DNA of 64,000 nt from Streptomyces sclerotialus (GTDB taxonomy: Bacteria > Actinomycetota > Actinomycetes > Streptomycetales > Streptomycetaceae). How positions within the stretch are numbered: the first letter of the stretch is position 1; every line of letters starts with the position of its first letter. The translations under genes were made by a program, and so were the position numbers. The stretch is taken from NCBI RefSeq assembly GCF_040907265.1, contig NZ_JBFOHP010000002.1:7502001-7566000 (forward strand), in the 5' to 3' direction. The notes beneath the pieces are model-generated. The model ran no database searches and was not told where the DNA came from. It saw nothing but the letters and a program-made list of their open reading frames with translations. Shown piece after piece: positions 32,933 to 40,945 of this stretch.

Positions 32933-33832
32933 TCACTTCCCCTTGCCGAAGTCGGCGCGGTTCGCGCGCAGGTACAGCACGGCGAAGACCGCGCTGACCA
33001 GGATGAGGACGGTGCCCACGACGGCGCCCTGGCCGAAGTCGAGGCGCAGGAAGGACAGCTGATAGGTGACGGTGCCCAGGGTCTGGGTGGCGTCGGCGGG
33101 GCCGCCCGCCGTGAGGGCCAGGATCAGGTCCAGGATCTTGACCGTGGACATGAAGCCGAGGACGAGGACCACCGTGATCACCGGCCGCAGCATCGGCAGG
33201 GTGAGGGAGCGGAACGCCCGCCAGGGGCGCGCGCCGTCCAGCGCGGCCGCCTCGTACAGCTCGCGCGGTATCTCCTGGAGGCCGCCGTAGAGGATGACCA
33301 TGTTGAACGGGATGCCGATCCAGATGTTGACCAGGACGGCGGACAGCAGCGCCACGCTCGGACTGCTCAGCCACGGCACCCCGCCGTCGGTCAGGCCGAC
33401 GGCCTGGAGGAAGGTGTTGAGGACACCGTGCTCCTGGTCGAGGATGCGCCGCCACACGACGGCGGACACCACCATGGGCACCAGCCAGGGCAGCAGCAGG
33501 ACGGCCCGGACGAGCCCGGCGAGGCGGAACCGCCGGGAGAAGAAGACGGCCAGCGCGAGGCCGATGGTGAACTGGCCGAGCAGTGACCCGGCCGTGAACA
33601 GCGCGGTGTGCCACAGCGCGTCGGTGAAGAGCGGATCGGCGAGTACCGCACGCCAGTTGTCGAGGCCGTTGAAGGGGGCCTCGCCGGTGAAGTAGGTGGT
33701 GGGCGTGTAGTGCTGGAAGCTCATCAGCAGATTGCGGACCAGCGGGTAGCCGAAGAAGGCCGCCATGTAGATGAGCGCGGGCGCGATGAAGAGCCAGCGG
33801 AGGAGCGCGGGGCGCCGGGTGAGAGTGGTCAT
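32933..33832 (-). CDS. Carbohydrate ABC transporter permease (MalF type)
   Basis: 299 residues, six membrane helices, with the EAA loop YEAAALDGARPWRAFRSLTLP. It is the partner of the MalG-type permease and is preceded by the binding-protein gene, ten bases away. The substrate is inferred from the enzymes of the locus to be xyloglucan oligosaccharides. Confidence 0.95.
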   Translation of the reverse strand: MTTLTRRPALLRWLFIAPALIYMAAFFGYPLVRNLLMSFQHYTPTTYFTGEAPFNGLDNWRAVLADPLFTDALWHTALFTAGSLLGQFTIGLALAVFFSRRFRLAGLVRAVLLLPWLVPMVVSAVVWRRILDQEHGVLNTFLQAVGLTDGGVPWLSSPSVALLSAVLVNIWIGIPFNMVILYGGLQEIPRELYEAAALDGARPWRAFRSLTLPMLRPVITVVLVLGFMSTVKILDLILALTAGGPADATQTLGTVTYQLSFLRLDFGQGAVVGTVLILVSAVFAVLYLRANRADFGKGK

Positions 33833-33842
33833 GGCCGGTGTC

Positions 33843-35069
33843 TCACTTCCCCGTCGAGGCCTGCTGCTGGGCGCGGCGCAGGGCCGCTTCCGGGCTGCTC
33901 CGGCCGGTCAGTACGGACTGGAAGGCGCCCGCGAGCGCGTCCCCCACGGCCGGCCACCGGGTGCCGACCCGGGCCGTGCGGGACCGGGCGGTGGCGACCA
34001 GCTCGGCGAACGGGGCGAGCTCGGGATTCTGCTCCGCGTACGTCCTGGCGGCGGCGGTGCGGGTCGGTACGTTGTTGGTCGCCTTGCCCCAGTCGAGTTG
34101 ATTCCGCGGGGTGTTGAGGCAGTCGAGGATCTTCGCGGCGTTCCGCTCGCGGTCCGGGGTGTCGCTCTTCGGTACGGTCATGACGGTGCCGCCGATGGGC
34201 GCGACGGCCGTGCCGCCCGCTTCCGGCACCGGGATCGAGGCGACCGCCCAGCGAGTCTTCTTCTGCGCGTCGAGCACCGGCACCTGCCACGGTCCGTTGA
34301 TCATCATGGCGGCGCGGCCCGCGACGAACTGGTCGTTGACGTCCTGCTGGTTCCAGTTGACGACGGCCTTGGACACGGACCGGTCCGCCACCAGCTGCTT
34401 CCACAGCCCCAGCGCCTTCGCGCCGCCGCCGTCACCGAGCCGGGCCTCGTCACCGCCCGAGGACCAGAAGAACGGCAGGAACTGGTAGACCCCGTCGGCG
34501 TCCGGACTGGCGCTGAAGGCCAGGCCGTAGGTGCCGTCCCCGGTGAGCTTGCGCGCCGCCGTACGCAGCTCCGCCCAGGTGCGGGGCGGCTCGACGCCGG
34601 CCTTCGCCAGCAGGTCGGGGTTGTAGTACAGCGCCAGCGAATTGGCCGAGCGCGCCACACCGTACCGGGTGCCCTGGTACGAGCCGAGGGAGACGGCGCT
34701 GCGGGAGAAGCCGGAGGTGGCCACGCCGAGGTCGGCCAGCGGCCGCAGACCGCCGGTCAGCGCGAACTGCGGCAGCTCGGAACCGTCCAGCTCCAGGATG
34801 TCGGGGAGCGAACGGGACGAGGCCATCCGCAGCGCCTTGGAGGCCACCTGGTCTGCGGGGACGCTGAGCTGCTCCACGCGCAGCCCCAGCGGCCGGGCGC
34901 AGCGGTCGAAGAACTTCTGGTTCTTGGTGTGTTCGGCGGTGTCGGTGGCCGAGTTGAGCACGGTGACCGTGCCGGGGTCCGGTGCCGCGGCGCACCCGGT
35001 GAGACCGAGCGCGACCGCTGCGCCCGCCGTGACCACGGCGAGCACGGGTCTTGCTGCGCGGGAGTGCAT
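33843..35069 (-). CDS. Extracellular sugar-binding lipoprotein of the ABC importer
   Basis: 408 residues. The signal peptide ends in a lipobox LGLTGC, so the mature protein is anchored by lipid at Cys26. The fold is family 1 solute-binding protein (YYNPDLLAKAGVEPPRTWAEL block, and MINGPWQVPVLD). It captures oligosaccharides for the two permeases downstream. It lies 63 bases after the GH3 gene. Confidence 0.93.
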   Translation of the reverse strand: MHSRAARPVLAVVTAGAAVALGLTGCAAAPDPGTVTVLNSATDTAEHTKNQKFFDRCARPLGLRVEQLSVPADQVASKALRMASSRSLPDILELDGSELPQFALTGGLRPLADLGVATSGFSRSAVSLGSYQGTRYGVARSANSLALYYNPDLLAKAGVEPPRTWAELRTAARKLTGDGTYGLAFSASPDADGVYQFLPFFWSSGGDEARLGDGGGAKALGLWKQLVADRSVSKAVVNWNQQDVNDQFVAGRAAMMINGPWQVPVLDAQKKTRWAVASIPVPEAGGTAVAPIGGTVMTVPKSDTPDRERNAAKILDCLNTPRNQLDWGKATNNVPTRTAAARTYAEQNPELAPFAELVATARSRTARVGTRWPAVGDALAGAFQSVLTGRSSPEAALRRAQQQASTGK

Positions 35070-35132
35070 GGGTCAGCTCCGTTCGAGGGCGGCTCTGGGA
35101 AGTGCGACGGCGGTGCGAGGTGGGCAGGCGCG

Positions 35133-38120
35133 TCAGCGCAGCGAGAAGGTGCTCAGCCGCATCGCGTCCGAGAAGACCAGGTAGACGTCGTGCCGGCCGC
35201 GGGCGCCGCGCAGCCGCGCGGTGACGGTGCGGTATGTGTACCGGTCGCCGGTGCTGGGGACCGAAGCCGTCCCGGCGACCGGCCCGTCCGGCGCGCCGAG
35301 CCGTACTCGTACGGTCCCGCCGCCGCTGTCCGCCTTCGCGACGCGCGCGGTGAACGTCTGTGCCCCGGCGCCCAGTTCGGCGTCGCGGAAGACGATCCAG
35401 TCACCGTCCCCGGTGGCGCCGACCGCGTCCCCGCGCGCCTTGCTCTCGTCGACGATCCGGACGCCCCGGTAGTCGTCGAAGTCGGCGGCGCGGGTGGTCC
35501 TGGCCAGGTCCCGGGGCGGGATCGTCTCGCCGTCGACGCGGAGCGTCGTACGCCCCCTGATGTCCCGCGACGACGCGCCCACCAGCACGTCGTGGACGCT
35601 GCTCTCCACGACCCAGCGGCCGCGGGTGACGTCCCAGTGGGCGAGGTCGGCGGCGCGCAGCGGCAGCCGTACGGTCGTGCTCCGGCCCGCCTTCACATGG
35701 ACGCGGGCGAAGCCGCGGAGCCGCTTCAGCGGCTGTTTGTCGCGCGAGGTCCGCTGGTGGGTGTAGAGCTGTACGACCTCGTCGCCGTCCCGCTCGCCGG
35801 TGTTGGTCACCCGTACGGAGACGGTGACCGTGCCGTCCCCGCCCACCCGGCGCGCGGAGAGCTCCGGCCGGCCGTAGCGGAACGTGGTGTAGGACAGGCC
35901 GTGTCCGAAGGGGTACAGCGGATCGCCCCGGAAGTAGAGGTAGGTGCGGTCCGAGGCGATGATGTCGTAGTCCAGCAGGTCCGGCAGGTCGTCCTCGGAG
36001 CGGTACCAGGTCTGGGTGAGCCGCCCGGCCGGATTGTGGTCGCCGAACAGCACGTCGGCCACGGCGTGTCCGGTCTCCTGACCCGCGTGCGTGGTCCACA
36101 CGACCGCCGGGACGTGCCGCTGCTCCGGTCCGGCCGTCACCGGATAGCTGGTCTCCAGGACGACGACGGTACGGGGACTGGCCGCGCGTACGGCCTCGGC
36201 CAGCGCGGACTGTGCCGGGGCGAGCCCCATGTCCGTACGGTCGTGGTCCTCACGGCCGTTGATGCACGGCATGCTGCCGATCACCACGACCGCGGCGTCG
36301 GCGCCGCGTACCGCCTCGACCGCGTCGGCGATCCCGTCGCGCACGACTTCCACCTCGTACCGGGAGGCGTCCTCCCGGGTGGCCAGCCGCAGGGTGCCGT
36401 CGTCACCGGCCCTGAGGTACTTCTTGTCGCCGAACCAGTCGGCCGCCGTCTCGTACCCGGCGTAACGGACCAGCCGGGTACCGGCACCGTCCGCCGGCTC
36501 CTCCAGGACGAACTGCTGCTGGACGTACCAGCCGTTGGGCTGCGCCTGGTCGTTGCGGAACGCCGTCCCGTCGTAGCCGACGTACTTGCCGTTGGCCACG
36601 CTGCGCAGTGTCACCACGCCCTGGCCCCAGTCGAAGACGTCGTACCGTCCGGTGTCGCCCGGACTGCCGCCCGTCTCCGTGAGCACGGCTCCGCGCTCGC
36701 CACTGCCCGCGGTGAGGTACGCGCCCGTCGCCGTGTTGCGGAACGCCACCCGGTCCACGCCTTCGCTGGTGGTGACCGTCCCGGCGGAGCCGAGCCGCTC
36801 CCTGACGCCCTTGAGCGGGGTGACCTCGTACGGGAGCGTTCCCGAGTACCAGTCGGTGTAGAGGGTGTCGGCCAGCGGACCGACCACGGCGACCTTCCTG
36901 ACGGTCCGCGCGTCCAGCGGCAGCGTCGCGTGGTCGTTCTTCAGCAGGACCACCGCCTCGCGGGCGGTCTCGCGGGCGAGCGCGCGGTGCGCCGGGCTGT
37001 CGATGACCGATCTGCCGATTCTCGCGTACGGGCCGCCGTCGGGGTCGAACTCGCCGAGCCGGAACCGGATGCCGAGCAGGTGCCGGACGGCCGTGTCGAG
37101 GTCGGACTCGTCGATCAGCCCCTCCGCCAGGGCCGTGCCGAGCGCCTTGACGGTCTTGGCGGGGGCCGCGCTGTCGGTGGTGAAGCTGTCGATACCGGCC
37201 CGGAGCGCGGCGGCGTCACCCGCCGCCAGGGTGGGGTAGTAGTCCTGGCTGCCGGGGAGCAGGTTGTTGGGCGCGTCCGCGTCCGTGACGTTGAACAGCT
37301 CCTGCTTCGCCCACTTGCGCACGGTGTCGTTCAGGCCCGGATGGACCGTCGCGGGACGGCCGTTGATGAGGTTGTAGGCGGACATCACACCGGTCACGGC
37401 ATCGGCGGTGAGGGCCGGACGGAACGCCGCCTCGTCGTACTCCTTCAGGACGCGCGGGCGGAGGACCGAGTCGGAGGTGGTCCGGCGGGTCTCGGTGTTG
37501 TTGGCCAGGTAGTGCTTGATGGTGGGCGCCGTCTTCAGACGGACCGGGTCGTCGCCCTGGAGGCCCTTGCCGTAGGCGGTGGAGATGACGCCGGTCAGAT
37601 ACGGGTCCTCGCTGTAGCCCTCCTCGTTGCGGCCCCAGCGCGGGTCGCGCAGCAGGTTGACCACCGGCGCCCACAGGTTCAGCCCCCAGCCCTCGGGCCG
37701 CTCGTGCTGGAAGCCGCGTGCCTCGTCGCCGACGGCCGCGCCCACCCGGCCGATCAGTGCGGGGTTCCAGGTGGCGGCGAGGCCGACGGCCTGCGGGAAG
37801 ACGGTGGCCGGGCCGAGCCAGGCGACCCCGTGCAGCGCCTCGGTGCCGGTGCGGAACGGCCGTATGCCGAGCCGTGGGATGCCCGGCTGGTACTGGTGCA
37901 GCAGGGAGATCTTCTCATCCCGCGTCAGCCGGCGGAGCAGATCGCCGACCCGTTCCGCGAGGGGGAGTTCCGGGTTCCGGAAGGGGTGGCCGGTGCTCGC
38001 GCCGGTCCGGGGCCGGGCGGCCGCGGGAGCGGCTCCCGCCAGGTCCAGGCCGGCGGCCAGGGGAGCGGCCGCCAGGCCGAGGGCGAGCACGTCACGTCGG
38101 GAAAGACCCTGGGGATTCAC
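35133..38120 (-). CDS. GH3 beta-glucosidase/beta-xylosidase with inserted beta-trefoil-like and C-terminal carbohydrate-binding domains
   Basis: 995 residues with a twin-arginine-like signal (SRRDVLALG, then AAPAAARPR). The GH3 N-domain contains IKHYLANN (Lys-His 202-203) and the nucleophile region FNVTDADAPNN (Asp280). The GH3 C-domain is interrupted at about 450-560 by a beta-trefoil or fascin-like segment (NTATGAYLTAG, GVVTLRSVANGKYVGYDG). After it come DPLYPFGHGLSYTTF, a fibronectin-like domain, and a final CBM6-like domain (about 860-995). It could hydrolyse beta-glucosyl or xylosyl ends outside the cell. A LacI-type palindrome lies 15 bases before its start. It probably heads the operon. 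Confidence 0.92.
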   Translation of the reverse strand: MNPQGLSRRDVLALGLAAAPLAAGLDLAGAAPAAARPRTGASTGHPFRNPELPLAERVGDLLRRLTRDEKISLLHQYQPGIPRLGIRPFRTGTEALHGVAWLGPATVFPQAVGLAATWNPALIGRVGAAVGDEARGFQHERPEGWGLNLWAPVVNLLRDPRWGRNEEGYSEDPYLTGVISTAYGKGLQGDDPVRLKTAPTIKHYLANNTETRRTTSDSVLRPRVLKEYDEAAFRPALTADAVTGVMSAYNLINGRPATVHPGLNDTVRKWAKQELFNVTDADAPNNLLPGSQDYYPTLAAGDAAALRAGIDSFTTDSAAPAKTVKALGTALAEGLIDESDLDTAVRHLLGIRFRLGEFDPDGGPYARIGRSVIDSPAHRALARETAREAVVLLKNDHATLPLDARTVRKVAVVGPLADTLYTDWYSGTLPYEVTPLKGVRERLGSAGTVTTSEGVDRVAFRNTATGAYLTAGSGERGAVLTETGGSPGDTGRYDVFDWGQGVVTLRSVANGKYVGYDGTAFRNDQAQPNGWYVQQQFVLEEPADGAGTRLVRYAGYETAADWFGDKKYLRAGDDGTLRLATREDASRYEVEVVRDGIADAVEAVRGADAAVVVIGSMPCINGREDHDRTDMGLAPAQSALAEAVRAASPRTVVVLETSYPVTAGPEQRHVPAVVWTTHAGQETGHAVADVLFGDHNPAGRLTQTWYRSEDDLPDLLDYDIIASDRTYLYFRGDPLYPFGHGLSYTTFRYGRPELSARRVGGDGTVTVSVRVTNTGERDGDEVVQLYTHQRTSRDKQPLKRLRGFARVHVKAGRSTTVRLPLRAADLAHWDVTRGRWVVESSVHDVLVGASSRDIRGRTTLRVDGETIPPRDLARTTRAADFDDYRGVRIVDESKARGDAVGATGDGDWIVFRDAELGAGAQTFTARVAKADSGGGTVRVRLGAPDGPVAGTASVPSTGDRYTYRTVTARLRGARGRHDVYLVFSDAMRLSTFSLR

Positions 38121-38134
38121 TGGGCTCCTTCGAG

Positions 38135-38148
38135 TCGAAGCGCTTCGA
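38135..38148. promoter_or_regulatory. LacI-type operator before the GH3 gene
   Basis: TCGAAGCGCTTCGA is a perfect 14-base palindrome with the central CG typical of LacI-family operators. It lies between the lacI-type stop and the GH3 start. Related sites are before the regulator itself at 39263 and 39286. Confidence 0.8.
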
Positions 38149-38210
38149 TGAACGGTGCGTGGTGCCAGTGAGGTGCGAGACCGGGGCCGGCCGGCGGTGG
38201 CCGGCCGCCG

Positions 38211-39224
38211 TCAGGTGGTACGCGTACGAGGCGCGGTGCTCGCCCGCTCGGTCAGCCGCGGCGGCAGCAAGGTCGCATCGGGCACCTCCCGGCCGGCCAG
38301 CTTCGCCATGAGCAGTTCGACGGAGCCCGCGCCCACCTCGGCGGCGGGAATGGCGACGGAGGTGAGCGGGACCGCGGCCCCTTCGGCGAGCTCGTCCGGA
38401 CACAGCGCGATCACCGACAGGTCCTCCGGTACGCGCAGCCCGGCCGCACGGAACGCCTCCAGCAGCGGGCCGAGCGCCGGCTCGTTGTGCACCACGACCC
38501 CCGTCAGGTCCGGGTGCTCGCGCAGCAGCCGGTCGACCGTTTCGCGCGCGGCCTGCGCGCCGGGCGCGCACGGCAGCACGGCCGAGGACATGCCGTACCG
38601 GTGTGCGGCGGCCGTGAAGCCCGCCGCCGTCCGCCGCGCGAAGCCGGTACCGCGCACGTACACCTCCGGCGGCGAGCCCAGCAGCGCCACACTGCGGTGC
38701 CCGAGCCGGGCCAGATGGCCGACGCACTCCTCGCCGGTGGCCGTGAAGTCCAGATCGATGCAGGTCAGCCCGTCGGCCTCGGCGGGGAAGCCGATGAGGA
38801 CCGACGGCAGCCCCAGGGAGCGGAGCAGCGGGACACGGGCGTCGTGCAGCTGGACGTCCATCACGACGAGCGCGTCCACCAGCGCGCTGTCCGCCACTCG
38901 GCGCAGCCCGTCCTCGCCCTCTTCCTGGGTCAGCAGCAGCACGTCGTGGTCGTGCGCGCGTGCCGTGGTGACGACGGACGCCGCGAACTGCATCTGCACG
39001 GGCACATGGATGCCGCTGCGCAGCGGCATCACGAGCGCCACCACGTTGGACCGGCTGCTGGCCAGCGCCCGTGCCCCGGCGTGCGGACGGTACCCGAGCT
39101 CGCGGATGCTCTCCTCGACACGGTGCCGGGTGGCGGCCGAGATGGACCGCTTCCCGCTGAGCACGTACGACACCGTGCTCGGCGACACCCCGGCGCGCCG
39201 CGCCACGTCCGTGATCTTGACCAT
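38211..39224 (-). CDS. LacI family transcriptional repressor of the xyloglucan locus
   Basis: 337 residues from the ATG at 39224 (GAGGAGAG upstream). The N-terminal DNA-binding headpiece reads KITDVARRAGVSPSTVSYVLSGKR, followed by the hinge helix (HAGARALASSRSN) and a periplasmic-binding-like sugar sensor domain. A palindrome before GH3 and two before this gene share its expected operator form. It should release the operon when a xyloglucan-derived sugar binds. Confidence 0.95.
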   Translation of the reverse strand: MVKITDVARRAGVSPSTVSYVLSGKRSISAATRHRVEESIRELGYRPHAGARALASSRSNVVALVMPLRSGIHVPVQMQFAASVVTTARAHDHDVLLLTQEEGEDGLRRVADSALVDALVVMDVQLHDARVPLLRSLGLPSVLIGFPAEADGLTCIDLDFTATGEECVGHLARLGHRSVALLGSPPEVYVRGTGFARRTAAGFTAAAHRYGMSSAVLPCAPGAQAARETVDRLLREHPDLTGVVVHNEPALGPLLEAFRAAGLRVPEDLSVIALCPDELAEGAAVPLTSVAIPAAEVGAGSVELLMAKLAGREVPDATLLPPRLTERASTAPRTRTT

Positions 39225-39262
39225 CCCGCTCTCCTCGCTGCCGCGTCCCCCGGACCGGCGAA

Positions 39263-39299
39263 TCGAACCGTTTCGACAACGGCCGTCGAAGCGATTCGC
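39263..39299. promoter_or_regulatory. Two LacI-type operator-like sites before the regulator
   Basis: TCGAACCGTTTCGA (39263-39276) and TCGAAGCGATTCGC (39286-39299) are imperfect versions of the palindrome at 38135. They lie 39-75 bases before the start codon at 39224, a usual place for autoregulation. Confidence 0.65.
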
Positions 39300-39419
39300 C
39301 GGAACAGTAGGGAGGGGGGTGGGGAGAGTCAATGGCGTGAACGGAAAGTTCCGTGCCGCCTACAAGGCCGCCGTCCTGGCGTGCTCCCCGGACCGGCGGT
39401 GACGGGCGGTGCGACGGGT

Positions 39420-39800
39420 GCCTCGTCCGGCCGGCGTCGCGCGCGGAGCCGCGTCACCGCCCAGTCCCCGCCGGCCGCCGTGGTCAGGCCGACGGCCCAG
39501 GCCAGGTCCGCACCGCCCAGGGCGTGCGCGACCGGTCCGGTGCAGGAGGAAGTCCGTGTAGGAGGCCAGGAAGACGCCCTGGAACGCCGGCGCCGGCGTC
39601 AGGCTCACGGCCGGCGGCGCGGCGATCAGGGCGGTCCGGGTGGCGCGGCCCGGCAGCCGGCGGTGCCGGAACGTCTGGACCGCGGTCACCAGGCACAGCG
39701 CCGTGCCGTGCCGTAGAGGTTCATCGAGTTGATGTGCACGACGACGACGGCGAAGCCGAAGAGGACGACGGCGGATCTGGGGGAGGACGCCGGTCGATGG
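39420..39800 (-). pseudogene. NCS1 nucleobase permease remnant (C-terminal part)
   Basis: Three minus-strand pieces in different frames give VVLFGFAVVVVHINSMNLYG (near 39780-39715), then LVTAVQTFRHRRLPGRATR with GVFLASYTDFLL (39695-39535), then AHALGGADLAWAVGL (near 39500). In order these match the last helices of NCS1 purine/cytosine permeases (NxMNLYGG, FxxSYTDFLL, LGGADISWxVGL). A 5-bp duplication CCGTG-CCGTG at 39701-39710 accounts for the first frameshift. The N-terminal two thirds are missing. Confidence 0.7.
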
Positions 39801-39867
39801 TGCGGCCTTCGACGAACCGGGCGGGGGCCGGGCCGGGCGGGGGCCGGGACGGGCCCGCCCGGCCGGC

Positions 39868-40884
39868 TCAGGGAAGGGAGCCGGCGGGGGACGTGCTCCC
39901 GGTCGCGGTGGTACGCGCGGCCCGCAGCAGGTCCCAGGCGAGCAGACCGGCGCCGACGCGGCCCGCGCGCTCCCCGAGCGCCGCACACACGATGTCGGGC
40001 AGGACCTGGAAGGCGACCCGGCGCTCCAGGTGGCGCCGCAACGGCACCAGCAGCTGGTCGCCCGCCTGGCTGACGCCGCCGCCCAGGACCAGCACGCCGG
40101 GGTCGAAGAGCGTCACGGCCGCCAGCAGTCCCTCGGCCATGGCGTCCGCCGCCTCGTCCCACACCCGCGCCGCGGCCGGATCGCCCGCGCCCGCCCGGCG
40201 CGCCACCTCGGCCGCGGTCACCGCGGGCCCCGCGCCGCCGGCCGCCGTCCCGCACGCCGCCGCGTACCGCCGGGCGATCGCGGCGCCGCCCGCGAGCGTG
40301 TCCAGGCAGCCGTGCTGCCCGCAGCCGCACGGTTCACCGCCGGGCCGCAGCACCAGATGGCCCAGCTCCGCCGAGCGCCAGTGGCTGCCCGGGAAGGGCA
40401 GGCCGTCGAGCAGCACGGCGCCGCCGACGCCGGTGCCGACGGGGACGAAGAGGACGACGGGGTGGCCCCGGCCCGCGCCGAGCCGGGCCTCGGCGACGCC
40501 GCCGGAGCGCACGTCGTGCCCGAGCACCACGGGCAGCCCCAGCCGCTCCGCGACCAGCCGCCGCAGCGGGACGTCCTGCCACTTGACGACCGAGGAGAAC
40601 ATCACCGTGCCGGCGTCCTCGTCGACCAGCCCGCAGGAGGCGATGCCCGCCGCCCGGACCGTGATGCCGGCGGCCCGCGCCTCGGCGACGGCCCGCTCGG
40701 CATGGTCCAGCACGGCCGTCAGCACGGCGTCCGGGCCGTCGGCCGGGCGGGTGGCGGTGCGGCGTTCGGCGGTGACCGTGCCGTCCGGGGCGACCAGCGC
40801 CGACTTGAGGACGGTGCCGCCGATGTCCAGGCCGAGCACCCGGCCGGTACCGGCCACCGGCGCCTCGCCGTCCGTACGGTTCAC
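39868..40884 (-). CDS. ROK family sugar kinase
   Basis: 338 residues from a GTG at 40884 with AGGAGG upstream. The phosphate loop is LGLDIGGTVLKSALV (17-31), the zinc-site motif CGCGQHGCLD has the ROK pattern CxCGxxGCxE with Asp in place of the last Glu, and LGGGVSQAGD near the C-terminus is the ROK end signature. No DNA-binding domain is present, so it is a kinase rather than a regulator. It lies 61 bases after the diiron-enzyme gene, on the same strand. It may phosphorylate a sugar from the xyloglucan locus, or belong to the coupled operon before it. Confidence 0.9.
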   Translation of the reverse strand: MNRTDGEAPVAGTGRVLGLDIGGTVLKSALVAPDGTVTAERRTATRPADGPDAVLTAVLDHAERAVAEARAAGITVRAAGIASCGLVDEDAGTVMFSSVVKWQDVPLRRLVAERLGLPVVLGHDVRSGGVAEARLGAGRGHPVVLFVPVGTGVGGAVLLDGLPFPGSHWRSAELGHLVLRPGGEPCGCGQHGCLDTLAGGAAIARRYAAACGTAAGGAGPAVTAAEVARRAGAGDPAAARVWDEAADAMAEGLLAAVTLFDPGVLVLGGGVSQAGDQLLVPLRRHLERRVAFQVLPDIVCAALGERAGRVGAGLLAWDLLRAARTTATGSTSPAGSLP

Positions 40885-40900
40885 GACGCCTCCTGATCAC

Positions 40901-40915
40901 GTGACGGCACGTCAC
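40901..40915. promoter_or_regulatory. Palindrome GTGACG-N3-CGTCAC before the ROK gene
   Basis: The repeat lies 17 bases before the ROK start and next to an AT-rich patch (CATTTAACG), so ROK may have its own promoter. A related element is at 9029. Confidence 0.35.
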
Positions 40916-40945
40916 CATTTAACGGGATGCATGCCTTCCGGTCCC

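Noticed and set aside
33771..33842. A missing ABC ATPase hidden near the permeases.
   Set aside because: No Walker A or LSGGQ motif is seen in any frame of 28973-39224.
29680..38171. Very long open frames on the plus strand (over 1100 and over 1400 codons) opposite GH31, the transporter genes and GH3.
   Set aside because: They mirror the strongly conserved minus-strand genes and have no family motifs; antisense frames stay open because stop codons are rare in such GC-rich DNA.
39255..39275. tRNA T-arm-like GGTTCGATTC on the minus strand.
   Set aside because: No cloverleaf can be built around it; it belongs to the LacI-type palindrome before the regulator.
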